Translations under genes and position numbers: made by a program
Notes under the pieces: model-generated
Database searches by the model: none
Told to the model about the DNA's origin: nothing
The model's input: only the letters and a program-made list of their open reading frames with translations
NCBI GenBank assembly: GCA_027492485.1
Contig: JAPUER010000072.1
Coordinates: forward strand, 1 to 39,046
Origin: Betaproteobacteria bacterium
GTDB lineage: Bacteria; Pseudomonadota; Gammaproteobacteria; Burkholderiales; Casimicrobiaceae
Direction of reading: 5' to 3'
DNA length: 39,046 nucleotides
Part shown: piece by piece, positions 8,167-16,382 of the stretch
How the letters are laid out: each line of letters starts with the position of its first letter
Position numbering within the stretch: the stretch's first letter is position 1

Positions 8167-9633
8167 CTATTCGATTCGCGCCGCCGTGCGCGTGCCGCCG
8201 CCCTGCGTGATGGCGAAGCTCGCGGCCTTGCCTGCCTTCACGTCGGCAAACACGATTTCAAGCTCGGTTACCCGCGCGAAGAACGTCGTTGGCGACTTGG
8301 CGAACAGTTCAAACTCGCCCTGCCCGGTGGCCTGCGCGAAAAGCCGGCCGTCGCGCAGCCGAATCGCCACGTCGAAGCCCGGCGCCAGCCGGTAGCTGCC
8401 CACGTACGGTTCAAGTGTTTTCGCTTCGACGGCGATCGCCGTCTGCGGACGCACCACGGCCTTGATCGGGATCGATGGCTCCAGCAGGTGCAGCGCGATG
8501 TCGTCCGGCGTCTTGCCGCCGGCGTTGGAAAGCACTGCTATCGCCGTCTTGCGCTCGGGATCGACCCATAGCGACGAAGTGAAGCCGCCGGTCATGCCGC
8601 CGTGCGTGTAAACCGTGCGCCCATTGAGCGGCACGAGAATCCAGGCCAATCCCTGCGGATTCATCGGCATCATGCCGTCGCCGTACTTGCGCTGCGCAAG
8701 CCGGAACGCCTCACGCAGCGGCGTGTCGATCGCGCCGCTGGCAGCCTGCGCATAGCGACCGATGTCGCGTGCGCTCATCACCAGCGCGCCGGCCGGCGCG
8801 ATGACATCGAAGCGCCAGTGCCGCGCCCGCCGAAGCGTGTCGCCATCCAGATAATGCCCGTTGCTGTAGCGGCCTTCCTCGGCGCGCGGTACGTCGAGCC
8901 ACGTCGCCGTGAGGCCGAGCGGTGTTAGCACCCGTTTCTGCAGCAGCTCGGGATAGGAGGTTTTCGCCGCGCGGCCGAGCACGTAGCCGAGCAGACCGTA
9001 GCCCAGATTGGAGTATTCGAATCGCTCATCACGCTTGCGGGTAGTCTTGCCGCCGTCGGTTTCGAGCAGCACTTCGCGGCTTTTGAGAAATTGCAGCAGC
9101 TCGTGCTCGCGGTAGTCCACGTACGGATCGTTCCTGGTGCCGTTCGGCATGTTGTCCGGCAGCCGCGGCAGGCCGGAGCGGTGCGTCGCCAGATCGACCA
9201 GTTGGATCGGCGCGCCGCTGTGGTCGCGCAGCTTGAGACCGCGCAATTCCTGCGGCAGATATTTTTCGACCGGGTCGTTGAGCTTCACCTCGCCGCGCAG
9301 CACCATGTCGGCCAGCAGCGTGGCGGTGAAGGTCTTGCTGATGGAGCCGATTTCGAACAGCGTGTCCGCCGTCACCGGCGTTGCCCGGTCGAGCGCGGTG
9401 TGGCCAGCCGTGACGATGCGGACCTGCTCGCCGTTGACCACGATCGCCGCCATGCCCACCGCGCGCTGCTCGCTGTCGATGCCGGTGGTCAGGATTTCGC
9501 GAATGCGCTCGTCGGTCGGCTGCGCTTGGGCCGGCGTCACTGCCAGTGCAAATACGGCCTGTAGCGCCATCGCCAGCGCAGACAGCGGTGCGGCCATGCG
9601 TCGATGCAGCGGTTCGGTGTGATGAGCGATCAT
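8167..9633 (-). CDS. Secreted serine hydrolase, beta-lactamase class C / DD-peptidase fold
   Basis: A 488-residue protein. Residues ~13-38 form a signal peptide (hydrophobic ALAMALQAVFALAV, cleavage near AQA-QP). Catalytic motifs of the AmpC/DD-peptidase fold are S97-I-S-K100 (SxxK), Y207-S-N209 (YxN) and H344-G-G (in place of KTG). A C-terminal beta domain of about 100 residues (QTAIAVEAKTLEPYVGSYRL onward) resembles DUF3471. It acts in the periplasm; family members are peptidases, esterases or true beta-lactamases, and sequence alone does not separate these. The start at 9633 has GGGGA seven bases upstream; starting at MAAPLSALAM (9597) would also leave an intact signal peptide. Confidence 0.88.
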   Translation of the reverse strand: MIAHHTEPLHRRMAAPLSALAMALQAVFALAVTPAQAQPTDERIREILTTGIDSEQRAVGMAAIVVNGEQVRIVTAGHTALDRATPVTADTLFEIGSISKTFTATLLADMVLRGEVKLNDPVEKYLPQELRGLKLRDHSGAPIQLVDLATHRSGLPRLPDNMPNGTRNDPYVDYREHELLQFLKSREVLLETDGGKTTRKRDERFEYSNLGYGLLGYVLGRAAKTSYPELLQKRVLTPLGLTATWLDVPRAEEGRYSNGHYLDGDTLRRARHWRFDVIAPAGALVMSARDIGRYAQAASGAIDTPLREAFRLAQRKYGDGMMPMNPQGLAWILVPLNGRTVYTHGGMTGGFTSSLWVDPERKTAIAVLSNAGGKTPDDIALHLLEPSIPIKAVVRPQTAIAVEAKTLEPYVGSYRLAPGFDVAIRLRDGRLFAQATGQGEFELFAKSPTTFFARVTELEIVFADVKAGKAASFAITQGGGTRTAARIE

Positions 9634-9838
9634 GCCTGGTGTCCCCGGTGGCAATACACAAGATGCGCGGTTGCGCGACGTCTGCATGTTAGGCGGCGCC
9701 GGACGCGATGGCAGCGGTGACGCGACGGGACGCGGCGGCGGGCGACGGGTAGCGAAAAGGTCGAGCGGTTTGCGCGCGGACGCTGCGACGCGGCGCTGTC
9801 GCCGTTGCCGCCCATCGCGACAGCTCGGCCGTCTTACA

Positions 9839-9952
9839 TCTTTTTAGCAAGATACCCGATTTAATTGGGTTCGATAGGCAATTTATTCGGAAGTCGACTT
9901 TTAAACTATTTGCGCTATATGCCCAGTTCAATAGGCGTTCTAATAAAAAAGC
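9839..9952. repeat. 114-bp palindromic repeat, copy C
   Basis: Third copy, in the 654-bp divergent gap (9634-10287) between the serine hydrolase and the bactofilin. AAGTCGACTT is at 9891-9900. The left arm ACCCGATTTAATTGGGT ends at 9870 and the right arm GCCCAGTTCAATAGGC begins at 9921; each is exactly 22 nt from GTCGAC. In the left arm both ends of the arm hairpin have changed together (ACCC/GGGT instead of GCCC/GGGC). The ends are TCTTTTTAGC and AAAAAAGC. Between the repeat and the bactofilin start I see no gene and no strong sigma70 promoter. Confidence 0.8.
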
Positions 9953-10287
9953 TGTATGCCTGACATACTTTTTTACACACACCTTGTCTGCCATCGACGA
10001 CGATAAAACTCGCTACAAATCAACAACTTGGAACGGCAGCACGATTTCCGGTCGTCGCCCTGAGACAAACCGGGACAGAAACTTCGTCGATTCATCGAAC
10101 TCTCGTCCGATGACGTCGTCATAGAGCATTGAATACTCTGCACTTTGTGTGCGCTGGCACGAGCATCGCTGGTGCGCATCTCCGGGGGAGGAAGTCGGGG
10201 CATTCAGACGCTGTGGCGTCGCCGGCAACGCTGGCGCGCCGCCCGCACCCACGTCTGAACGAACACACTCACAGAGAGGAGACACCG

Positions 10288-10971
10288 ATGCTGAAAAACG
10301 GATTTCTCGGTCGCCGGGATGAACCGCAAACGCCCGCTGCCAACGCCCGCGCCACCCCCGATTCGCCGCGCTATGCGCCGCAACCCGACGCCCCGCCGCT
10401 GGCCGCGGTCGCCGTCTCGCATCCGGCGGCAGCGGTCGCCAGCACCCGCAGCCCGGACGCCAAACCCGTCGCAACCAGCCCGAGCGGCATCGAATCGGCG
10501 CGCGACGGCAGTGCCGGTAACGCGGCAGCGGCAGCCGCTGGCGCAACGACGACCGGCGTCGGCGCGCCACGACTGACCGTCGGCCCCAACATCAAGCTGA
10601 AAGGCGCCGAAATCAACGATTGCGACACGCTGGTCGTCGAGGGCCACGTCGAGGCCTCAATGGACAGCAAGACGCTGGAAATCCTGAAAACCGGCTCCTA
10701 CGCCGGCACCGTGACCATCGACATCGCCGAAATTCACGGCCGCTTCGAGGGCAATCTCACTGCCCGCAAGAAGCTGATCGTGCATGCCTCCGGCTGCGTC
10801 TCGGGCACCGTGCGCTACGGCTCGCTGCTGGTCAGCGAGGGCGGCGTGGTCAGCGGCGACATCGCGGCAATCGACGGCAAGGGCGACAGCCAGAGCTCGC
10901 TGTTCGCCGGCTATCCGTCGGCCCGCGCGAGCGCCGGCAAACTCGCGGGAGCGGAACATGTCGCAGCGTAA
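10288..10971 (+). CDS. Bactofilin
   Basis: A 227-residue bactofilin (DUF583). Residues ~1-95 are an Ala/Pro/Ser-rich disordered N-terminal tail; from about 97 comes the right-handed beta-helix with the typical hydrophobic repeats: TVGPNIKLKGAEINDCDTLV, VEGHVEASMDS, GTVTIDIAEIHGRFEGNL, ARKKLIVHASGCVSGTVRY, GGVVSGDIAAIDG. Bactofilins polymerise without nucleotide and scaffold cell-wall or stalk machinery at the inner membrane. The start at 10288 follows GAGAGGAG with good spacing, which rules out longer starts. The N-terminal tail is long for the family. The 3' end overlaps the next gene by 14 bp, so the two are coupled. Confidence 0.93.
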   Translation: MLKNGFLGRRDEPQTPAANARATPDSPRYAPQPDAPPLAAVAVSHPAAAVASTRSPDAKPVATSPSGIESARDGSAGNAAAAAAGATTTGVGAPRLTVGPNIKLKGAEINDCDTLVVEGHVEASMDSKTLEILKTGSYAGTVTIDIAEIHGRFEGNLTARKKLIVHASGCVSGTVRYGSLLVSEGGVVSGDIAAIDGKGDSQSSLFAGYPSARASAGKLAGAEHVAA

Positions 10972-11335
10972 TCGTCTGCGCGCCAGCCTGCGCCGCAAGT
11001 GGCGACGAGCCAGTCCGGCCGCTGCGGGCGGCGCCGATACGCGGGGCAAGGGTTCGTTGCTGCGCCGCGCCCAGCAATGGCTGGCGGCACGCGAGCGCCT
11101 GCTGGCGGCCTGGATCGCACGCGCCCGCGTCGCCACCGCCCGCGCCCACCCAAGCATGGCGGCACGTCCGCGCCGTCTACACGGGAGTGTCCGTGCCGCG
11201 ACTCGCCTCGGCGGTGCCGGCGCCATCATGGTGCTGCAATGGTGGGAGTACGAAAGCCCGCTGAAGCGCCGGCTGGCGCTCGAAGCCACGCTGCGCCGGC
11301 TGTTCTCGCTGGTGCCGGAGACGGCTGCGGGCTAA
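10958..11335 (+). CDS. Small, highly basic hypothetical protein coupled to bactofilin
   Basis: A 125-residue protein with very many Arg and Ala residues and few acidic ones (RNRLRASLRRKWRRASPAA at the N-terminus). Its middle part is predicted helical (LLRRAQQWLAARERLLAAWI). The C-terminus has WWEYESPLKRRLALEATLRR. There is one weakly hydrophobic stretch (GGAGAIMVLQWW). It starts with GGAG eight bases before ATG and overlaps the bactofilin stop by 14 bp, which supports it as a real gene rather than a shadow frame. I know no family for it. A basic partner that binds the bactofilin filament, membrane phospholipid or nucleic acid is a guess from charge and context. Confidence 0.6.
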   Translation: MSQRNRLRASLRRKWRRASPAAAGGADTRGKGSLLRRAQQWLAARERLLAAWIARARVATARAHPSMAARPRRLHGSVRAATRLGGAGAIMVLQWWEYESPLKRRLALEATLRRLFSLVPETAAG

Positions 11336-11486
11336 GCTCGTCGACGGTGAGGGACACCGTCCGGTGCGCCGATGCGGTCATTGGTCGCAATCCCTGCAAT
11401 CCCTGATGCACGGCAACGGCGGACGTGCTGCAATCCGGGGCGTGGCGCCTGCGTCGCGCCAGTCAACCCGCCCCGGAGGTTCCCCA

Positions 11487-11882
11487 ATGCAACGTCGCTC
11501 ATGGTCTGTCGCGTTTCTACTTCTTTGTTTCGCGCCGGCGCTACCCGCGCAGGACAGCACGAACGCGGCGGGCAAGCCCGCGCCGCGCCGCGACGTGCGC
11601 TACGTCGTGCAGCACAGTCCCGGCCCGCAGTGGGACAAGAGCAAAAGCTCATTTGAGCAGGCGGGCATGCAAGGCCACATCGATCATTACCGCAAGCTGC
11701 TGCAGGAAGGCAAGCTCGATCTCGGCGGCCCGTTCATGGACGCCGGCGGTGGCGGCATGATGATTCCGGCGGCCGGGATCGGCGAGGACGAAATCAAAAA
11801 GTTCGCGCAGGACGATCCGGTAGTGAAGTCCGGTGTGTTGCGTGCCGAGGTGCGGCCGTGGCTGATCGGAATGCGCAAGTAG
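11487..11882 (+). CDS. Secreted YciI-like (YCII-domain) protein
   Basis: A 131-residue protein. Residues 1-21 are a signal peptide (MQRRSWSVAFLLLCFAPALPA). The rest is a ferredoxin-like YCII domain: RYVVQHSPGPQWDKSKSSFE, then GHIDHYRKLLQEGKLDLGGP, and DDPVVKSGVLRAEVRPWLIG at the end. The conserved His of YCII domains is in the GHIDHYRK segment. Periplasmic YciI-like proteins have no agreed function. The start is preceded by GGAGG seven bases upstream. The gene lies between the bactofilin pair and the convergent histidine kinase and appears monocistronic. Confidence 0.8.
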   Translation: MQRRSWSVAFLLLCFAPALPAQDSTNAAGKPAPRRDVRYVVQHSPGPQWDKSKSSFEQAGMQGHIDHYRKLLQEGKLDLGGPFMDAGGGGMMIPAAGIGEDEIKKFAQDDPVVKSGVLRAEVRPWLIGMRK

Positions 11883-11897
11883 CGACTGTGCTGACCC

Positions 11898-14054
11898 CTA
11901 GGATGCGCGCGGGAAGAACAGCTCGAAACTGACACCGCCCTGCTCGTTGCGGGCGGTCACGGTACCACCCATCTTGGCCATGTAGGTGCGTGCCACAAAC
12001 AGCCCCTGACCGCGCGTTGCGTTGTTGCCATCGACCGTGGTCGCCTTCGGATCTGAAACGCCATATTCGAAGATGCGATCAAGCCATTCCTCCGGGATCG
12101 CCGCGCCTTCGTTGTGCACACGCACCGTCGCGCCGCCGTCCGCAACGTCAAGTGCGATGGTGATGGCACTTCCCGGCGTGCGATGGCGGTTGGCGTTGCC
12201 CAGCAAATGCGTCAGCACGTCTTCCAGCGAGTACTCGTCGGCGCGCACCGGTACGGCACTGGCGTTGGCCGCGAAGCCCACGTCGGCGATACCTGCGTCG
12301 CTCGCGTTCGCCGCCACATGGGCGAGGAAGTCGTTGAGATCAAGCGTGTCCAGGCGCAACTGCGAAGACTGGAACGCCTCGCTCGGCGATGCGCTGCCAT
12401 ACAGCACGCGGATCGCCTGCTGCATGCGATGGATGTAGCGGGCGCTCGGATCGCCGGCGCCACCGTGCAGCACCATCAAGGACTGCAACGGCGACATGAT
12501 CTCGTGCCCGACCGCGTGCCAGGTGTCGCGCTCGCGCTGCGCACGCAGATGCTCGCGCCGCACGTCCTCGTTCACCCGCTGCAACAAATCATGCAGGCAA
12601 CTGGCAAGAATGCCAAGCTCGTCCTTGCCGCGCAGGTCGGCAACATTGAATCGGGCAACGCCTTCGTCGCCGCGTACCTCCTGCGATACCGCACGCGCAC
12701 GACGCGTCAGCTCGGCGATACGGCGGATGATGCCCGCCTCGACGATAAGCCAGGCCACTGCAATCGCGCTGAGCATGGCGCCGACGAACCACGACATGCG
12801 TGTGGCGACCGAGGCGAGCGCACGGTTGACGCCGCGCACGTCGCCGGTCAGCGTGACGTCGTAGCTGCCCAGCGCGGTCGAGATCGTCTCCTTTGCCTCC
12901 AGCGTTGTGTCGAATCCCTCGACCGGTAGCCGCCGGATCAGGTGGTCGATCCACGGCCACGACGGCGGCGTATCGTCGGTGGCCGCCGTGAGTTTGACGA
13001 GATCGGCATTCGCACCGGCCCTTTTCACCCGCAACGTCTCGCCGGGTAGCAGCAATGCGCGCAGATCGTTCAGCGAAAACGGCGGCGTCGCACCGTCGGC
13101 GTTGCTATCGAATAGCGGAACTGCCCCGGCCGCCTGCCCCGGCGCGAACACTTCAACGCGCAGCAGGGTTTTGTCGAGATCGGCAGGCGGCCATTGCGGT
13201 CGCGATTCGCGAAACAGCGCTTCGCGGAAGACTTCCACTGGCAGCCGGATCGAGAAGAAAGCCCCCTTGCGGCATCCGCCCGCGTCCGTCGCCGATTCGC
13301 CCTCGATGCAAAGCGGCGACTGCCAGATCCAGCCGCGGAAGTCGCGCACCGGACGGGCAACCCCCAGCGTATCAGCCCCTTCGCTGTCAACGAAACCGGC
13401 CAGTCGTCCGCGAATACCTGCGGCGACGGTCGGCGCCGGGTTGCCTTCGGCGCGCAACGTTCGCACGGCAGGGTCCATCCGCTCGAACGGCGCAATCCAT
13501 CGCGAAGTTTGTCCGCGCATGTCGAGCGTCACCCGCACGCGATGGACGCCACGCAGATCGCGCTCGCCGGCGTTGCGACCGACCAGCTCGCCAGCCGCAA
13601 AGCGGCCAGCGATGTAGACGAAGCCGCCCGCCCATGGGTTGTTGCCAACGGCCACGCAGACCGCGCCATACTGCCGGTACTGCACCAGACAACCGGTGGT
13701 CTCCACGGCCTGCTGCACCTTGTTCGGATCATCGAAGTCGATGGCGGCGTAGGGCAACACGTAAGGGTGCAATGGCGTTACCGGAACGCCGGCACTGCCC
13801 GGATTGAGCAACGCCAGTTGCCCGGCCGGATGATGCAGGCGCGATGACACCTGCTCCTGCGTCTTGCGAAAACCCGCCTGATAGCTGCGGTAACTCAGTT
13901 CCTTTTCTTCCTGCAACAGCGTGAGCGCCATCGCCAGCGTTGCCAGCGCCAGCAACGCGAACACGCCGCGCAGCAGCATGCGCTGGCGAAACGAGGCAAT
14001 GCCCGGCCACGGCAGACGCTGCACCCGATCAAGCACGGACTGTGACGCAGCCAT
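11898..14054 (-). CDS. Sensor histidine kinase with large extracytoplasmic domain
   Basis: A 718-residue membrane kinase. TM1 is at about 26-47 and TM2 at about 419-444, leaving a ~370-residue periplasmic region that I cannot assign to a known sensor fold; it holds Cys pairs (C122/C133, C249/C261). A HAMP-like linker follows (about 445-500), then a HisKA-type dimerisation helix with phosphoacceptor H517 in VGHEIMSPLQS and a HATPase_c domain with N box LLGNANRH (617-624) and G box TRGQGLFVARTYM (680-692). The four-residue HEIM-S-P-L motif fits the ordinary H box. Its ATG touches the TGA of the upstream response regulator gene (1-base overlap), so the pair is coupled. A redox- or envelope-sensing role is possible from the Cys pairs but unproven. 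Confidence 0.92.
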   Translation of the reverse strand: MAASQSVLDRVQRLPWPGIASFRQRMLLRGVFALLALATLAMALTLLQEEKELSYRSYQAGFRKTQEQVSSRLHHPAGQLALLNPGSAGVPVTPLHPYVLPYAAIDFDDPNKVQQAVETTGCLVQYRQYGAVCVAVGNNPWAGGFVYIAGRFAAGELVGRNAGERDLRGVHRVRVTLDMRGQTSRWIAPFERMDPAVRTLRAEGNPAPTVAAGIRGRLAGFVDSEGADTLGVARPVRDFRGWIWQSPLCIEGESATDAGGCRKGAFFSIRLPVEVFREALFRESRPQWPPADLDKTLLRVEVFAPGQAAGAVPLFDSNADGATPPFSLNDLRALLLPGETLRVKRAGANADLVKLTAATDDTPPSWPWIDHLIRRLPVEGFDTTLEAKETISTALGSYDVTLTGDVRGVNRALASVATRMSWFVGAMLSAIAVAWLIVEAGIIRRIAELTRRARAVSQEVRGDEGVARFNVADLRGKDELGILASCLHDLLQRVNEDVRREHLRAQRERDTWHAVGHEIMSPLQSLMVLHGGAGDPSARYIHRMQQAIRVLYGSASPSEAFQSSQLRLDTLDLNDFLAHVAANASDAGIADVGFAANASAVPVRADEYSLEDVLTHLLGNANRHRTPGSAITIALDVADGGATVRVHNEGAAIPEEWLDRIFEYGVSDPKATTVDGNNATRGQGLFVARTYMAKMGGTVTARNEQGGVSFELFFPRAS

Positions 14055-14818
14055 CAGCGCCCGCGACGACCGGCAGTCGGCGGGGCCGCGTCGGCCCAGC
14101 GAAAGCCGCGCATCGGCACGTTCTCGATGCCGTCGAACTCGGGGTCGATCTCGCGAAACGCATCGCGGATGGTGCTGATGTGTTTGCGCACGTTGTCGCG
14201 ATTGCGGCCGCTCTTGACTACGTTGAACAGGTCTTCGTACGAAACCACATGGCCGCGCTGTTCATGCAGCGCAGCCAGGATGCGCTGTGCAGTCAGCGGC
14301 AGATTGATGCGCTGGCCACGCCAGCGCGGCGAGCCCTGTCGCAACGGGTCGAGTGACAGCTCGTCGTCCGCGGGCTCCGGCGCCTTCGCTTCCCGTTCGC
14401 GCTGCGATTTCGATGCGCGCAGGATTTCAAGGAAAGTATCGACGAAGTCGGATTCCTCGAACGTTGTTTTCTGCAGATAGTCCCAGGCGTCCAGCGCTTT
14501 CATGATGCTGCGGTAGATGGTCGCCGGCATTGCCGATACCACCAGCACCGGCGTGGCGTGCTGCTTGTTGATCGCGTTGATCAGCGCCACTCCGGCATGC
14601 CGTTCGCGGCCCAGTTCGATGTCCATCACCACCACGTCATAGTGCTGCCGCGCAATCGCGGCTTCCGCGTCGTCGCGGGTGTACCACTGCTCTACCCTGA
14701 CGTCCGGGCGCGCTGACTCGATCCAGCCGCGCAGTTGCGCGCTCGTGGGTGGATCGTCTTCGATGACGGCGACGGTCAGCAAGGCCTGCTCCGGCGGGAT
14801 GAATGTCGATGCCGGCAA
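14054..14818 (-). CDS. Response regulator with C-terminal winged-helix DNA-binding domain
   Basis: A 254-residue regulator. Receiver domain at about 13-135: acidic pocket E20-D21-D22, phosphoacceptor D66 in VVVMDIELG, S95 (VVSAMPA) and K117 (YLQKTTF). After a ~30-residue acidic linker comes a C-terminal OmpR/PhoB-like winged helix (about 165-242): LTAQRILAALHEQRGHVVSY, EDLFNVV, RDNVRKHISTIRDAF and the wing VPMRGFRW. The winged helix is less regular than in classical OmpR proteins. It is the first gene of the pair with the histidine kinase and diverges from the SPFH gene across 229 bp, so that promoter region is the natural first place to look for its target. Confidence 0.9.
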   Translation of the reverse strand: MPASTFIPPEQALLTVAVIEDDPPTSAQLRGWIESARPDVRVEQWYTRDDAEAAIARQHYDVVVMDIELGRERHAGVALINAINKQHATPVLVVSAMPATIYRSIMKALDAWDYLQKTTFEESDFVDTFLEILRASKSQREREAKAPEPADDELSLDPLRQGSPRWRGQRINLPLTAQRILAALHEQRGHVVSYEDLFNVVKSGRNRDNVRKHISTIRDAFREIDPEFDGIENVPMRGFRWADAAPPTAGRRGR

Positions 14819-15047
14819 TTATCGACGCGCGTTGGCCGCTGCGGTGTGAGTTTTTCTTCCGTTGCCGGAAACCCGCCTCACGGTTGCGAACTGTCGCGGA
14901 CGGATGACGCGCAAAGCCGCCATGCGGCGCCCTTGTTCGCTCTACGGAGCCGTTTCCAGAATGACCAGCAGAGCGAATCGATAGCCGACGCAGCCGCAAC
15001 GGACCGACAAGCGCTCGCCACTACGTCATCCAACCCGGGAGTTCACC

Positions 15048-16382
15048 ATGTCCAATCGCATCAAATCCATCGTTCAAGCCATCTGCAATGGCTTCACCAG
15101 AATCACCTCTCGCCGCGAGCCCATCGTCGGCGACGACGCACTTGCCGAAACCACTGTGGCACCGGCGCCGCATCGCGGCCCTGGCCCTGGCCAACGTATT
15201 GCCAGCGCGCTGCACCGTCATCGCTGGGCGGCGCTCGGTTTGGCGCTCACCGGTGGTATCGGCTATGCGATTTACAGCCATCCGCCGGTGCGCACCGTCG
15301 AGTCCGGCGAGACCGGGATTCGTATCAACCGCATGACCGGCGAGGTCAGCGAATGGCGCGACGGAACCGTACTGGTGCTCCCGGCCCTTCATCAGTGGCG
15401 CACGCTGCAACTGCGCGACCAGACCTATCGGCCCGGTGCACGGGAAGGCGCAGGCGATGCTCCCTTCCAGTCGGTCGAGGGACTGTCGTTCGGCGCCGAT
15501 CTCGTTGTGCGCTATGCCATCGACACCGGCCAGATTGCCGCGCTTGCCACCAGGCTGCCGGAAAACATCGAAGGCGAAATCGTCGAGCCTGCCGTCCAGG
15601 GCGTGATCTTCAAGGTGCTCGCGCGCTACACGGTACGCGAGATCTTTTCGTCGAAGCGCAGTGAAATCCAGCAAGTGATCGAAGCTGAGCTGAAACCGCG
15701 TCTCGCCAGCGACGGCATCGTGCTGCGCTCGGTGCAAATGGGCAAGGTCGATCTGCCGGAAGACTATCGCCGCGGCATGGAAAAACTGCTGGCCGAGGAG
15801 CTTGAGTCGGAGAAGATGCGCTTCACGCTCGAACTGAAAGACAAGCGCGTCAAGGAAACCGCGCTTGATGCCGAGGCGCAGAAGGTGCGTCGGGAAAAGG
15901 CGGCGGAAGCCGCGGCCAGCGAGCAGATCATCGCCGCGCGCGCTCAGGAGGAGGCGATGAAGCATGTGCTGCCGTTCAAGCAGAAGCAGATTGAGCAGCG
16001 CCAGCTGGAAGCCGAGGCCGAGCGGCTGGTGCGTATCAAGGCAGCGGAGGGTTCGGCGCAGGCTCGCCGCATTGAAGCCAACGGGGAAGCAGATTCACGG
16101 CAGAAACTCGCCGACGCCGAGGCTTATCGCCTCGACCGTGTCGGCAAGGTCGCCAGCGAGCAGATGGCACGCGAGGGTGCGCTGATCAGCAAGCATCCAC
16201 TGCTGATCCAGAAGACGATGGCGGACAAGCTCTCCGACAAGATTTCCGTAATCATTGCACCGCCTTCGACCAACGGCGACTTCATTGGCGCCAGCCTGCT
16301 CGGCACGACGCGCAATGGCAAAACGAATTCGGGCCGCGAAGAACAGGTTTCGCGCGCGCAGACCGACAAGGAGTCCGAATAA
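15048..16382 (+). CDS. SPFH/band-7 (prohibitin-like) membrane protein
   Basis: A 444-residue protein of the stomatin/prohibitin/flotillin superfamily. It has an N-terminal soluble tail (1-58), one membrane helix at about 59-77 (WAALGLALTGGIGYAIYS), and an SPFH domain at about 80-265 (VESGETGIRINRMTGEV, RYAIDTGQIAAL, VFKVLARYTVREIF-like segment, VLRSVQMGKVDLPEDYRRG). A long Glu/Ala/Lys/Arg-rich coiled coil follows (about 265-385), then a disordered tail. Such proteins make rings or microdomains that often cage membrane proteases. SD is GGGAG before ATG. The stop TAA shares one base with the ATG of the next gene, so translation is coupled. Confidence 0.9.
   Translation: MSNRIKSIVQAICNGFTRITSRREPIVGDDALAETTVAPAPHRGPGPGQRIASALHRHRWAALGLALTGGIGYAIYSHPPVRTVESGETGIRINRMTGEVSEWRDGTVLVLPALHQWRTLQLRDQTYRPGAREGAGDAPFQSVEGLSFGADLVVRYAIDTGQIAALATRLPENIEGEIVEPAVQGVIFKVLARYTVREIFSSKRSEIQQVIEAELKPRLASDGIVLRSVQMGKVDLPEDYRRGMEKLLAEELESEKMRFTLELKDKRVKETALDAEAQKVRREKAAEAAASEQIIAARAQEEAMKHVLPFKQKQIEQRQLEAEAERLVRIKAAEGSAQARRIEANGEADSRQKLADAEAYRLDRVGKVASEQMAREGALISKHPLLIQKTMADKLSDKISVIIAPPSTNGDFIGASLLGTTRNGKTNSGREEQVSRAQTDKESE

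Noticed and set aside
8167-9633. Antibiotic-resistance beta-lactamase claim
   Set aside because: SxxK/YxN/HGG motifs and a DUF3471-like tail fit esterase or peptidase relatives as well; HGG instead of KTG argues against a typical AmpC.
9961-10287. Riboswitch or attenuator in the bactofilin leader
   Set aside because: No T-tracted hairpin or recognised aptamer pattern found; sequence looks ordinary after repeat C.
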